DNA of 30,405 bases from Rhodospirillaceae bacterium (GCA_028819955.1 JAPPKP010000393.1:1-30405); one strand, 5' to 3'. Positions 15,066 to 23,500 are shown, numbered from the stretch's first letter. Notes: generated by a model from the sequence alone, not told the origin. Program-made: numbers and translations.

Positions 15066-15956
15066 ATGACCGCGCGAAACATCGACAAGCGCACCGACAA
15101 CATCGTGATCGGCGCTGGCGAGGTTTATCTCGACCTTCATGAGGGCGGTGCGCCCACGGGCGAGCGCTATCTCGGCGATGCAGTGGGGGCCGCGCTGGAG
15201 ATCACTACCGAAGAGACCACGGTCTTCTCCGGCTCAGGCCCGGTCGCGCGGGAGCTCGCGCGCATCGCCCGCAGCGTTAGCCGCACGGTAACGCTTACCC
15301 TCCACGACATCAGCCTTGCGAACCTGGCCCTCTTCACGGTGGGCGCGGTGAAGCACCTCGCTGCTGCCGACCCGATCTCGGGCGAGCCTGCCGTCTTCCG
15401 GCCCGGCCGCTGGTATCAGCTCGGCGGCGTGGCGCGGCCTGCGGGCGTTCTCAGCCTGGCCATGCCGGCCAGCAAGGCCGCGGCGATCAACGCCGTGACC
15501 GTCGCGTCGACGGCGCAGGCGCCGGTGACGGCGACGCAGGCGATCGCGGCCAAGCGCTTCGGTGCCGGCGTCAGCGAGACCGAGCAGACGGGCCAGTACA
15601 TCGTGGACTTTGCCCGCGCCCGCATCTTCTGGCTGCCGGCGGACCACGTGCTTCATGTGCCGAAGGCCGGTATCCAGGAGGGCACGGCCCTCGCTGTCGA
15701 CTACACGCCGGACGATGCGGCGCGCGACCAGGTGCAGGGCGCGCTCGGCCAGGTGATCGGCGCCTTTCGCTACATCGAGGACTCGGCCGAGGGCCGGGGG
15801 CGGAACGTCTACGCACCGCGCTGCTCGATCCAGCCGGCCGGCGGGCTGACCCTGCTCGACGGGCGCTCGTCGGAGCAGCAGATTCGGCTCGCCGTCTCGA
15901 TGCTGGAGCCCGGCGGCGGTGAGCCCGCGCTCTATATCGACGGGCAGGCCGCGTGA
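15066..15956 (+). CDS. Major tail tube protein
   Basis: 296 residues, beta-rich. It starts NIVIGAGEVYLDLHEGGAPTGERYLGDAVGAALEITTEETTVFSGSGP-like (read at 28-75) and ends with RSSEQQIRLAVSMLEPGG, matching the architecture of siphophage tail tube subunits, in which an N-terminal GAGEV-YLD motif is common. Position between the terminator and the tail chaperone supports this. ATG 15066 follows agggagaca. I place it in the tail tube class with moderate confidence because the identification relies on layout as much as on motifs. Confidence 0.72.
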   Translation: MTARNIDKRTDNIVIGAGEVYLDLHEGGAPTGERYLGDAVGAALEITTEETTVFSGSGPVARELARIARSVSRTVTLTLHDISLANLALFTVGAVKHLAAADPISGEPAVFRPGRWYQLGGVARPAGVLSLAMPASKAAAINAVTVASTAQAPVTATQAIAAKRFGAGVSETEQTGQYIVDFARARIFWLPADHVLHVPKAGIQEGTALAVDYTPDDAARDQVQGALGQVIGAFRYIEDSAEGRGRNVYAPRCSIQPAGGLTLLDGRSSEQQIRLAVSMLEPGGGEPALYIDGQAA

Positions 15957-16450
15957 TGGGCGGGGCCCACGATCTTTCGGTGCTGTTTCCCGATCGGGAT
16001 GTTGCGGTCGCGGATCCCGATACGGGCGCCGTCGTGACGCTGACGGTGCGGGAGTACCGCTTCCGCGAGGGGCTGGAGGCGACGGCGCTGGCACGCCCCC
16101 TGATCGCGGCGTTGGCGGGGCTGGTGCCGGATCTAGCCGAAGACGAGGGACCGGACGCCCTGGCAATCGAGGGCGCGCTCGCGGCCCACGCTGCGCTCTG
16201 GCTGGAACTCGCCGCCCGCGCATGCGGCCGGGACGCGGCCTGGCTCGCCCGCCTGAGCGATGCGGACGGCCGCGCGCTTTCGGAGGCGATGTGGGCAGCC
16301 AACGGCGGCTTTTTTTTGCGCCGCGTGGCGGCGCAGATGGGGGCTCGAGCGAAAGCGCGGGAGGCGAGCCCGTTGCGCTCCACCGCGTGCTCGACAGCCT
16401 CGTTCGCGCCGGCCACGGACGCGGCCACCTCGACCTCAGCGAGCGCCTGA
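15956..16450 (+). CDS. Tail assembly chaperone, unshifted frame (short product)
   Basis: 164 residues in the zero frame. Residues 1-120 look natural (VTLTVREYRFREGLEATALARPLI, then AAHAALWLELAARACGRDAAWLARLSDADG), but after a run of eight T at 16310-16317 the frame becomes a Ser/Thr/Ala string of low quality (EASPLRSTACSTASFAP onwards). The alternative -1 frame continues with a sensible protein; see the frameshift feature. In siphophages the short and frameshifted products together chaperone the tape measure during tail assembly. ATG 15956 overlaps the tube stop (TGATG); a GTG at 15953 is also possible. Confidence 0.8.
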   Translation: MGGAHDLSVLFPDRDVAVADPDTGAVVTLTVREYRFREGLEATALARPLIAALAGLVPDLAEDEGPDALAIEGALAAHAALWLELAARACGRDAAWLARLSDADGRALSEAMWAANGGFFLRRVAAQMGARAKAREASPLRSTACSTASFAPATDAATSTSASA

Positions 16451-16494
16451 CGTGGCGGCAGATCGTCCTCTTCTATCGCGCTGCCACCGAGTGA
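15956..16494 (+). CDS. Tail assembly chaperone, predicted -1 frameshift product (G-T type)
   Basis: Reading the zero frame to the T-run and then slipping back one base yields about 179 residues. After the slip the sequence becomes GGEPVALHRVLDSLVRAG and then LDLSERLTWRQIVLFYRAA before the stop at 16492-16494. The LTWRQI-LFY-A ending is a hallmark of tail-chaperone second domains. The site TTTTTTG (16312-16318) is a canonical slippery heptamer in the zero frame (T TTT TTG). Frameshifted chaperones with this arrangement are a widespread conserved trait of long-tailed phages, as in lambda G/GT. Confidence 0.8.
16310..16318 (+). promoter_or_regulatory. Slippery site for -1 frameshift (T8 followed by G)
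   Basis: Eight T at 16310-16317 followed by G give the heptamer T TTT TTG in the zero reading frame of the tail chaperone. Slipping one base back moves ribosomes into the frame that ends at 16494. A long T-run could also cause transcriptional slippage, or be misread in sequencing; a T9 tract would fuse the frames permanently. Confidence 0.75.
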
Positions 16495-16540
16495 GCGCCC
16501 GGCGACTGACCAAGATGTTGCATCACGAGCGCCGGTCCGG

Positions 16541-16617
16541 AGGCCCGGACGGCGCGCACGCGCCGCGCGCGCAGCGCGGAGCCAAGCTCGCGGAGCGAGC
16601 GCCGGCGATTGAGGAAA
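16541..16617 (+). repeat. ~80-bp palindrome-rich repeat, copy 1
   Basis: Starts aggcccggacggcgcgca and ends gccggcgattgaggaa. It lies in the 130-bp gap between the tail chaperone and the tape measure gene. Its last bases, gattgaggaa, supply the Shine-Dalgarno for the tape measure ATG at 16625. It differs from copy 2 by a small insertion (ctcgc) and a few bases. Confidence 0.75.
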
Positions 16618-16624
16618 ACGAATA

Positions 16625-17455
16625 ATGCCGGGTGATCTCGAGCTCGCGCTCCGCGTCCGTGCGGACATGCGGGAGGCTCTGCAGGGGATCGGCGCGCTCA
16701 ATCGATCCCTCGGCGATACTGCGCGCCGCGGCGACGAGGCCGGCGCAGCGCTGGCTGGCTCGGCTGCGTCAACGCAGGCGTTCACGCTGGCGCTCGGCGG
16801 CCTGGGACGAGAGAGTGGGAGCACGCTCGACCAGGCCCAGGCCGCGGCCGAGAGCGCCTTCGGCGCAATGGAGTCCGCGCTCACGCGCTTCGTGACCACG
16901 GGCAAGCTCTCGTTCTCCGGCTTCGTCGATTCCGTGATCGCCGACCTCGCCCGGCTGGCGGCGCGGCGCGCCATCACCGAGCCGCTGGCGGCCCTTCTGT
17001 TCGGCGCGCTGCCCGGCCTCTTCGGCGCAGGCGTCGGCGGCGCCGATGCCTTCCGCCGCTTGCGGGCCGGCGTCGGCCATGCCGGCGGCCTGGTCGGCGC
17101 TTCGGGCGGCGTCTCGCGCACCGTGCCGGCCGGCCTCTTCGCCCTTGCACCGCGCTTGCACTCTGGTGGAGGCGCCGGCCTTCGGCCGGACGGCATCGTC
17201 GGGCTCAGGCCGGGCGAAGTGCCGATCATCGCGGAGCGCGGCGAGACCATCCTCCCGCGCGGCACACAGGTCGCAGCACCCTCGATCGAGATCAATTTCG
17301 ACAATCGCGGCACGCCGCAGCGCGAGGTGAGCCGCGAGGTCCGCCTCGACCCGCGCGGCATGATCGTCACCGTCGTCACCGAAGACCTCGACAACGGCGG
17401 GCCCGCGTCCCAGGCCATCGCGCGCCGCTTCGGCTTGCGGAACGCCGTCGCATGA
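16625..17455 (+). CDS. Very short tail tape measure protein
   Basis: 276 residues, whereas tape measures are usually 600-1500. The N-terminus (LELALRVRADMREALQGIG, then a Gly/Ala-rich stretch) is a typical tape-measure start. FSGFVDSVIADLARLAARRAI (97-117) followed by TEPLAALLFGALPGL is the lambda-family C-terminal domain. The C-terminal part (VPIIAERGETILPRGTQV) is the conserved ending seen in alphaproteobacterial GTA-like and Mu-like tapes. The missing middle implies an internally shortened tape, hence a very short tail. Residues 86-140 are partly hydrophobic. The stop overlaps the next gene by ATGA. Confidence 0.82.
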   Translation: MPGDLELALRVRADMREALQGIGALNRSLGDTARRGDEAGAALAGSAASTQAFTLALGGLGRESGSTLDQAQAAAESAFGAMESALTRFVTTGKLSFSGFVDSVIADLARLAARRAITEPLAALLFGALPGLFGAGVGGADAFRRLRAGVGHAGGLVGASGGVSRTVPAGLFALAPRLHSGGGAGLRPDGIVGLRPGEVPIIAERGETILPRGTQVAAPSIEINFDNRGTPQREVSREVRLDPRGMIVTVVTEDLDNGGPASQAIARRFGLRNAVA

Positions 17456-17820
17456 GTGGGTTGGTCTGGCCCGACTACGTGGCGGTCGAGGCGGACGGCT
17501 ACGCCGTCGCCGACGATCCCGACGTGGCGCTCACGCCCTTCGACGACGGCTTCGTGCGCCAGGAACGGCGCTTCGCATCCGCGCTCACGGCGCTCAGCCT
17601 CACGGTGCTGATCGCGAGCGACGACGACTATGAGCGCTTCCGGGCCTGGACGCGCGACTGCGCCCATCGCTGGTTCGCCTGGACCGCGCCGGAAAGCGGC
17701 ACCGTCACGCAGGCGCGCGTGCGCGGCGGCACCGGCGGCATCGAGTACACGGCGCTGATCGGCGGCGACGGCCGGCGCACGTGGGAGGCGGCCCTCACCC
17801 TCGAAGGTGTGGGATTGTGA
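17452..17820 (+). CDS. Minor tail protein, probable distal tail component
   Basis: 122 residues, starting MSGLVWPDYVAVEADGYAV. It contains a beta-rich fold with FDDGFVRQERRFASALTALSLTVLI and an ending TWEAALTLEGVGL. The pattern of FDDG-VRQ-R near the N-terminus is often seen in short tail proteins placed directly after the tape measure in alphaproteobacterial prophages. ATG 17452 overlaps the tape measure stop (ATGA). I do not know its exact role; a tail completion or distal-tail protein is the likely meaning of the position. Confidence 0.65.
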   Translation: MSGLVWPDYVAVEADGYAVADDPDVALTPFDDGFVRQERRFASALTALSLTVLIASDDDYERFRAWTRDCAHRWFAWTAPESGTVTQARVRGGTGGIEYTALIGGDGRRTWEAALTLEGVGL

Positions 17821-17844
17821 TTCGGAATCGGAGCGCGGGAGGGA

Positions 17845-17933
17845 CCGGGCCGCAGGCCCGGACGGCGCGCACGCGCCGCGCGCGAAGCGCGGAGCCAAGC
17901 GAGCGGAGCGAGTGCCGGCGATTGAGGAACATG
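17845..17933 (+). repeat. ~85-bp palindrome-rich repeat, copy 2
   Basis: Begins ccgggccgcaggcccgg, a self-complementary head, then the shared core (gacggcgcgcacgcgccg, gaagcgcggagccaag) and ends gattgaggaacatg. It sits in the 129-bp gap before the 131-residue tail gene. A good Shine-Dalgarno (aaaggag) lies directly after it. Confidence 0.75.
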
Positions 17934-17949
17934 AAAGGAGTCTAAAACG

Positions 17950-18345
17950 ATGCCTATCTCTGCGGCGGAACAGAACCGGGCGGCGCTCGCCATCGCGAAC
18001 GCCGGCGACGACTTTCTCGCGCTCGCCACGGCCGACCCGACGGCGGCGGGCAATAACCTGATCGCGGCCGCCGGGCGCGCCGAGATCAACCTCGGGCGCG
18101 AGAACGCGGACCCGGCGGGCGAGGTGAAGAACCTCGCGCAAGTGGACTTCCAGCCCACCGGCCGGGTCCAGAACGCCACGCACTTCGCCATCATGGACGC
18201 CGCCGCCGGCGGCAACGTGCGCGCCTGGGGCCGGCTCACCGACGGCACCGGCAGCGCCACCACGGTCTCGCAACAATCGACCGACGACATCCTGCGCGTG
18301 GCGGCCGGCGCCGTCATCGTGCGCATCCCCGCCGGCACGATCTAG
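17950..18345 (+). CDS. Small tail-associated protein, unknown
   Basis: 131 residues, acidic and Ala/Gly-rich. After a helical start (ISAAEQNRAALAIANAGDDF) it has a beta-structured part, VQNATHFAIMDAAAGGNVRAWGRL, and an ending ILRVAAGAVIVRIPAGTI. It resembles short tail fibre/decoration proteins (Ig-like or fibre-adhesin type) of Mu-like siphophages, where a beta-sandwich follows an N-terminal helix. The Shine-Dalgarno aaaggag precedes ATG 17950. The role is inferred from position before the tail-tip genes. Confidence 0.65.
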   Translation: MPISAAEQNRAALAIANAGDDFLALATADPTAAGNNLIAAAGRAEINLGRENADPAGEVKNLAQVDFQPTGRVQNATHFAIMDAAAGGNVRAWGRLTDGTGSATTVSQQSTDDILRVAAGAVIVRIPAGTI

Positions 18346-18370
18346 CCCTCAAGCAGCGCAGCGGTAGGGC
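18346..18370 (+). repeat. 30-bp family palindromic repeat, copy A
   Basis: Starts right after the stop codon of the 131-residue gene: ccctcaagcagcgcagcgg then tagggc. It shares its core with three further copies at 20491, 20563 and 20713. Confidence 0.7.
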
Positions 18371-18387
18371 AACCAACAAGGCAGCGC

Positions 18388-19986
18388 ATGACGCGGCAGG
18401 TTCTTGACCTCACCGGCCTGGACCCTCAAAGCGGCTGGCGAGGCGCCGTCCTGATCGACCCTGCCCTGATCGCGGGCGGGAGTGTCGCCTATCTGCGCCA
18501 TATCGAGCGCGTCGGCAACAGCATCCGCGTTCGGCTCGCGACGACCGAGACCGACGATCCGCTCGACAGCGGGCCGCACTTCACGCAGGCATTCGAGGCG
18601 GCGGACGAGGCCCTCACCTTCGTCGGCACCGACAGCGCGACCGTCGTGCTGAAAGGCCCCGGCCACGGCGACAACACCTTCGCCGACCCGATCGAGCCTT
18701 ATTTCTGGACGCCGGACAACGGCGCCGCGATGAACGCCTGGTTTGCGGGCAGGTCCGGCAACTTCACGCTCACTCTCGACGACGGTATCGCGCCCTCGAT
18801 CGCGGTGGGCGGCACGGCGTCCGCCGGCGCGGCCGAGACCGCCGCCACGGTGGCGCGGGTGGCGCAGCTCTCGCTCGCGGACTTCGACGATGACGGGCTT
18901 GAGGTCGATGCGCTGGCGCTGATCCGCGCCGGCTCAGGTGCCGGCGGCACGATCTATGCCACGCCGCCGCGTGGCACCGTGGGCGCCCTGCTCGACGGCG
19001 AGCTCGGCCTCGGCGCCACCGATGCCACGATCACCCGGATCAGGCGGCGCGGCGGCAGCATGCTTGCCTTCAACGACAACGATCCGCTCTCGCTCGCCGA
19101 CTATTTCGGCGCCGGCGGCGGCGCCGATCTCACGCTCACTATCCAGACCACGGATGGCGTCGCCTCGCTGCCGGTCTCCACGTCCGGCTCCGCAGGCAGC
19201 AACTTCGTCCAGTTCGGCCCGCTCGGCACCGACCTCAATGCGCTGGTCGACGATATAGCGGACGGGCAGAGCTTCATCGTTGCCTTCGCGCGTGCGGCCC
19301 CCACCGAGATCGCGGTGAGCGGCACGGCGGCCGCCGGCGCAGCCGAGGCCCCCGCCACGGTGGCGCGCATCACACCCGCCGTCCGCCCCATCGCCGGCCT
19401 GGCCGAAGCCGGCGGGGTGCGAGCCCGCGCCCGGCTCACGCGCATCGGACACCTGCCCGTGCGCGGCACCGCCGCGAGCGGGGCGCCGGCGCTCGTCGCC
19501 CATGTCGAGCGGGTGCCGCCGCCGGGCGAGCAATATGCCCGCACGATCCGCGAAAGCGCGCCCGAGCGGCGCCTGCTGACCGCGCTTGAGATACGCCACC
19601 CGGCAGTCGCAGCCCCGGTGCGCGTGGTCAACGATACCGAGGACCGCACGATCGAGGGCAACCGCTACGTCGCGCTCCGCTTCGACGCGCGCCTCGCCGA
19701 CGACGTGGAAGGGCAGGCGCCGCAGGCGGAGCTCGCGATCGACAACGTGGGCCGCGACTTCACGCAATGGATCGAGGCGGCGGGAGGCGGCACCGGCGCC
19801 ACCGTGCGCGTGCTGCAAGTGCTCGACATCGACGACCCGCCAATCGAGTGGGAGCTCACGATGGACCTGGCCGGGGTGCAGGTGGACGCCGAGCGCGTGA
19901 CCGCGCGTTTGGGTTTCGACCCGCTGCTCGGCCGCGCTGCGGTGAGCCTGCGCCACGATCCGCAGACCAGCCCAGGGCTTTTTTGA
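18388..19986 (+). CDS. Phage tail protein with C-terminal DUF1833-like domain
   Basis: 532 residues. The N-terminal third carries a beta-structured VLIDPALIAGGSVAYLRHIERVG. The C-terminal third (about 395-532: LLTALEIRHPAVAAPVRVVND, then VALRFDARLADDVEGQAPQAEL and TARLGFDPLLGRAAVSLRHD) matches DUF1833, a family of phage proteins in lambda-like and GTA-like tail modules near the hub. Between them two copies of a 63-bp unit (IAVGGTASAGAAETAATVAR and IAVSGTAAAGAAEAPATVAR; third copy diverged) appear. ATG 18388 follows aaggcagc. The domain mix suggests a hub/distal tail role. Confidence 0.7.
   Translation: MTRQVLDLTGLDPQSGWRGAVLIDPALIAGGSVAYLRHIERVGNSIRVRLATTETDDPLDSGPHFTQAFEAADEALTFVGTDSATVVLKGPGHGDNTFADPIEPYFWTPDNGAAMNAWFAGRSGNFTLTLDDGIAPSIAVGGTASAGAAETAATVARVAQLSLADFDDDGLEVDALALIRAGSGAGGTIYATPPRGTVGALLDGELGLGATDATITRIRRRGGSMLAFNDNDPLSLADYFGAGGGADLTLTIQTTDGVASLPVSTSGSAGSNFVQFGPLGTDLNALVDDIADGQSFIVAFARAAPTEIAVSGTAAAGAAEAPATVARITPAVRPIAGLAEAGGVRARARLTRIGHLPVRGTAASGAPALVAHVERVPPPGEQYARTIRESAPERRLLTALEIRHPAVAAPVRVVNDTEDRTIEGNRYVALRFDARLADDVEGQAPQAELAIDNVGRDFTQWIEAAGGGTGATVRVLQVLDIDDPPIEWELTMDLAGVQVDAERVTARLGFDPLLGRAAVSLRHDPQTSPGLF
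18799..18861 (+). repeat. 63-bp intragenic repeat, unit 1
   Basis: Encodes IAVGGTASAGAAETAATVAR and matches 19309-19371 at 55 of 63 bases by direct reading. A third, more diverged copy encodes LPVRGTAASGAPALVAHVER further on. Likely a duplicated beta-linker. Confidence 0.7.
19309..19371 (+). repeat. 63-bp intragenic repeat, unit 2
   Basis: Encodes IAVSGTAAAGAAEAPATVAR. It shares 55 of 63 bases with unit 1 at 18799. Both sit in the middle of the 532-residue tail protein. Confidence 0.7.
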
Positions 19987-20074
19987 TGTTCCCTCGACGG
20001 CGGGCGCTCACTCCGTTCGCTTGCCTACGCGCTTCGCGCGGCGCGCGGTCGCGCGCTCCGGGCCTGCGGCCCGG
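19984..20074 (-). repeat. ~85-bp palindrome-rich repeat, copy 3 (inverted)
   Basis: Reverse complement of the elements at 16541 and 17845: read on the minus strand it begins ccgggccgcaggcccgg and passes gaagcgcgtaggcaagcgaa before a gaggGAACATC end. It fills the gap between the 532-residue gene (its stop overlaps the element's edge) and the peptidase gene. It is more diverged than copies 1 and 2. Confidence 0.65.
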
Positions 20075-20089
20075 CGCTGGATTGGCACT

Positions 20090-20524
20090 ATGACGGGTCA
20101 CCAACACTGGGCGGAGGCCTGGCTCGGCCGGCCCTGGGTGGCCGGCGAGCACGACTGCGCCGACTTCGTGGCGGAGGTGCTGCGCGTCGAGTTCGGCCGC
20201 GCGCTCGACCTGCCTGCCCACGCCCAGAGCGTGCGCGGGTGGGACCGCCAGATCGCGAGCCTGCGCGCGGACTATGCCGCGCCGACACGCTCGCCGCAGG
20301 ACGGCGACGGCGTGCTCATGGTGGCGCGGGGCGCGCGGCGCCTGCGGCGCTATCACCTTGGGCTCTGGGCCGGCATCGGCGGCGTCGCCCACGTGCTCCA
20401 TTGCCAGGACGGCGCCGGCTCGATCCTGCATCCCATCCGCGACCTCAGGCTCCGCGCGCTTGAGCTGGAGGGGATTTATAGATGGCTTCCGCCCTCAAGT
20501 AGCGAAGCGATAGGGCGGACATGA
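20090..20524 (+). CDS. NlpC/P60-like cell-wall peptidase of the tail tip
   Basis: 144 residues with the beginning of an NlpC/P60-like papain fold: GRPWVAGEHDCADFVAEVLRVEFG with Cys23, and a His in RYHLGLWAG (His89). The HDCADFV motif corresponds to the active-site Cys; the third catalytic residue is not clear. Small enzymes of this type sit directly before the tip gene in GTA and siphophage modules and cut peptidoglycan at entry. The last about 10 residues (PSSSEAIGRT) are encoded by the 30-bp repeat. ATG 20090 is the only good ATG at the domain start; a TTG at 20021 lies in the upstream repeat. The stop overlaps the next gene by ATGA. Confidence 0.78.
   Translation: MTGHQHWAEAWLGRPWVAGEHDCADFVAEVLRVEFGRALDLPAHAQSVRGWDRQIASLRADYAAPTRSPQDGDGVLMVARGARRLRRYHLGLWAGIGGVAHVLHCQDGAGSILHPIRDLRLRALELEGIYRWLPPSSSEAIGRT
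20491..20520 (+). repeat. 30-bp palindromic repeat, copy B
   Basis: Reads gccctcaagtagcgaagcg then atagggcggac. It differs from copy D (20713-20742) at 2 of 30 bases. It covers the end of the peptidase gene and ends at the base before the tip gene's ATG. Confidence 0.8.
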
Positions 20525-23500
20525 AGCTCCCTCAGGCGCCGGGCGCGGACTCTACTAGCGCGCTACCGCTTCGCTGCTTGAGCGCGCTCAAGATCACCAC
20601 CGACATCTGGCCGCATCCGCTCACGGCGGAAGGCCGCGAGACGCAGCCGGCTGTAGTGCCGCCGGGCGCCAGCCTCGCCGATGTGGTGGCGTCCGTGTTG
20701 CCCGGCGCGGCCGCCCTCAAGCAGCGAAGCGGTAGGGCGGACGCGCCCACAGGTGAGAGCGCGGACGCCACGATTGCCGCTGCTATAGACGGCCGCGTGA
20801 TACCGCGTTCGGCCTGGGCCGAGACCCGGCTCCAGGGCGGGCAGATCGTCACGCTCCGCGCCGGCGCCGGCGACGGCGGCGACAAGAACCCCCAACCCAT
20901 CCAGTTTCAGCTCGCCCTGATAGTAGCCGCGGTCGTAGTGCCGCCGCGCATTAACTCAAAACTGCTCGGCCAGGCCGCGATCGGCGCCGCCATCTCGATC
21001 GTCGGCGGCCTCGTCGTCAACGCCATCGCCCCGCTGCCGGGCCCGGATACCGCGCAGGCGGCGCAGGCCGAGCCGCTGTACAGCCTCACCGGCGGCGCCA
21101 ACCGCGCCCGCCCCTATCGGCCCCTGCTCCTGGTGCTCGGCGAGCACCGCGTCTTTCCCGATCTCGGCGCCGCCGGCTACACCGAATTCGTCGGCGAAGA
21201 CCAGTACCTCCACCAGATATTCCACTTCGGCCTCGGCGATCTCGACGTGGGCGATCTCAGGATCGGCGAGACCCCGCTCGGCACCTTCGAGGAGGTGCAA
21301 CGGGAATCCGGCGACGCGCACGGCCGCATCCGGCTGGTCGCCGGCAACGTCGACACCGCGCTCGGCGCGGCGCTGGACGATACCGCCTTCGTCGAGCGCA
21401 CCACTGGCGCGGCAACGCGGCGCATCGGCATCGACATCGCAGGCCAGCTCTTCCGCGTCGACGACGAGGGCAAGCCCCAGGAGCACACCGTCGAGCTTGC
21501 GATCGAATGGGAGCCGGCGGACGGCTCAGGCGCCGTCGCGCAGCGCACGCACACGCTCACGAACGACGATCAGGGCGGCTTCCGCCGCACCCTCAATTAC
21601 GATCTCGGCCGCGAGGACCAATGGACCGTGCGCGTGCGCCGCACGACCGAGCCCAGCGCCGACCAGCGCACCTTCGACGATCTCGCCTGGACCGCGCTGC
21701 GCTCCTACCAGCCGGACGATGCCGACTATGGCGGGCAGACCCGCCTCGGCCTGCGCATCCGCGCCTCCGGCCAGCTTACCGGCCGGCTCGATCGCCTGTC
21801 GGCGACGGTCCGCCAGAAGGTGCCGACCTGGGACGGCGCGGCATGGACCGCGCCGGTGCCGTCGTCCAACCCGGCCTACATCTTCCGCTGGTACGCGCAG
21901 GGCATCTATCGCCAGATCGAGGGCGGGCTCGACATCCGCCTGGTCGCCGGCGTAGGCCTTGCGCCCGGCCGGATCGACGACGAGGCCCTGATCGCCTGGG
22001 GCGACTGGTGCGCCGCACAAGGGCTGCGCTGCGATATCGTGCTCGACCGCGCGATCTCCCATGCCGAGGTGCTGACGCTGATCGCCCGCTGCGGCCGCGC
22101 CGCCGTGACCTGGCAGACCGGCAAGCTCGGCGTGATCTGGGACGCGGAAGGCCGGCCGGCGACGGCGCTGGTGACGCCGGGCAACATCGTCGCCGGCAGC
22201 TTCCGCGTCGACTACGCCGCCGGCCAGGCGGCCGACGAGATCGCGGTGCGCTACATCGAGCCCGCCCTCGATTGGCAGTACAACACGCTGAGGCGCACCG
22301 TGCCGGACGTGGGCGCCCAGCCTGCGTCCACGGCGACGATCACGCTGCACGGCGTGACCGATCGCGCACAGGCCGCGATGTTCTGCAACCTGCAGGCCGC
22401 GCGCCAAGTCTACCACCGCCGCCGGCTGACCTGGGAGATGGCGGCGGAAGGGCTCTCGCTCGCCCGCGGCGACGTGGTGACGATCACGCACTCGCTGATC
22501 GACGGCGGCGCCGCCGGCCGCATCACGGGCGGCACGGCCGATCGCGTGATCCTCGATCGCGCGGTAGACTTGAGCGCGCCTCCCGGCGCGACCGACCCCG
22601 GCGCCAATCCGCACCTGCTGCTGCGCCTGCTCGACGGCACGGTGCACCAGACGGCGGTCTCGCGCCCGCCCGGCCTCGCGCCGGACGGCGCGCCGGGATC
22701 GAATACCGGCCCGGTGGCCGCGCTGGTGCTGGCGACGCCGCTCCCGGCTGCGCCCGGCGCCGACGACGACAATCCGCGCGATATCCTGTGGCGGCTCTAC
22801 GACGACGCGCTGCCGCCGGTGCGCGCGCGCATCGTCGCCGTGCGCCCGAGCGGCGATCGCCACGTCCGCTTCGTCGCCATCGACGAGGTGGACGCCTACT
22901 ACCGGCTCGCCACGAGCGACCTGAGCGCGCCGTTTCCGCAGCTCGTCTCGCGCCTGCCCCACGTGCTCGCCGTGAGCTTCGCCGCGCGCCGGACCCGCGT
23001 CGGGCGCGGCCTCATGGTCGAGCTGGAGGCGACGCTCACCGTGGGCGGCGACTGGCGCGGCGCCACCGTGCGCGCCGGCCCCGACTTCAACGCGCTTTCC
23101 GTCGTGGACCGCCTGGTGGACGGCGCCACCGTGGCGCGCTGGCTGGTGCCGCCGGACACCGGGCAGGCGGTCGAGATCGTGCCCGGCACCGAGGTCGCGC
23201 CCGCCGGCCCGCGCTTCCGCGCGACCTGGATGCTGGACGCCGGCATTGCACCGAACGCGCCCACAAACTTCGCGGTCGCCGAGGCCGCCGACGGCACCCG
23301 CGTCTATCGCTGGACCCCGCCGGCCGCACCCGACCTCGAAGGCATCGTGATCCGCTACGCCGCCGATGCGGCCGCCGCGTGGGCCGACATGACGCCGCTG
23401 CACGCGGGCTTTCTCACCGCCTCGCCCTTCGAAGCGCTGCAGCCGCCGCCCGGCACGTACACCTTCGCCGCGCGCGCGGTCTCGACCTCCGGCCTGGAAT

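Noticed and set aside
16260..16625. Third reading frame across the T8 tract as the chaperone continuation (+1 shift)
   Set aside because: It is Arg/Pro-rich and reads through the repeat element; the -1 frame gives the natural family ending instead.
15571..18276. A 901-residue open frame on the minus strand across the tail genes
   Set aside because: It is antisense to several well-supported tail genes, has Arg/Ala/Ser/Pro-heavy composition, and includes translated repeat elements. Long antisense frames are common in very GC-rich DNA.
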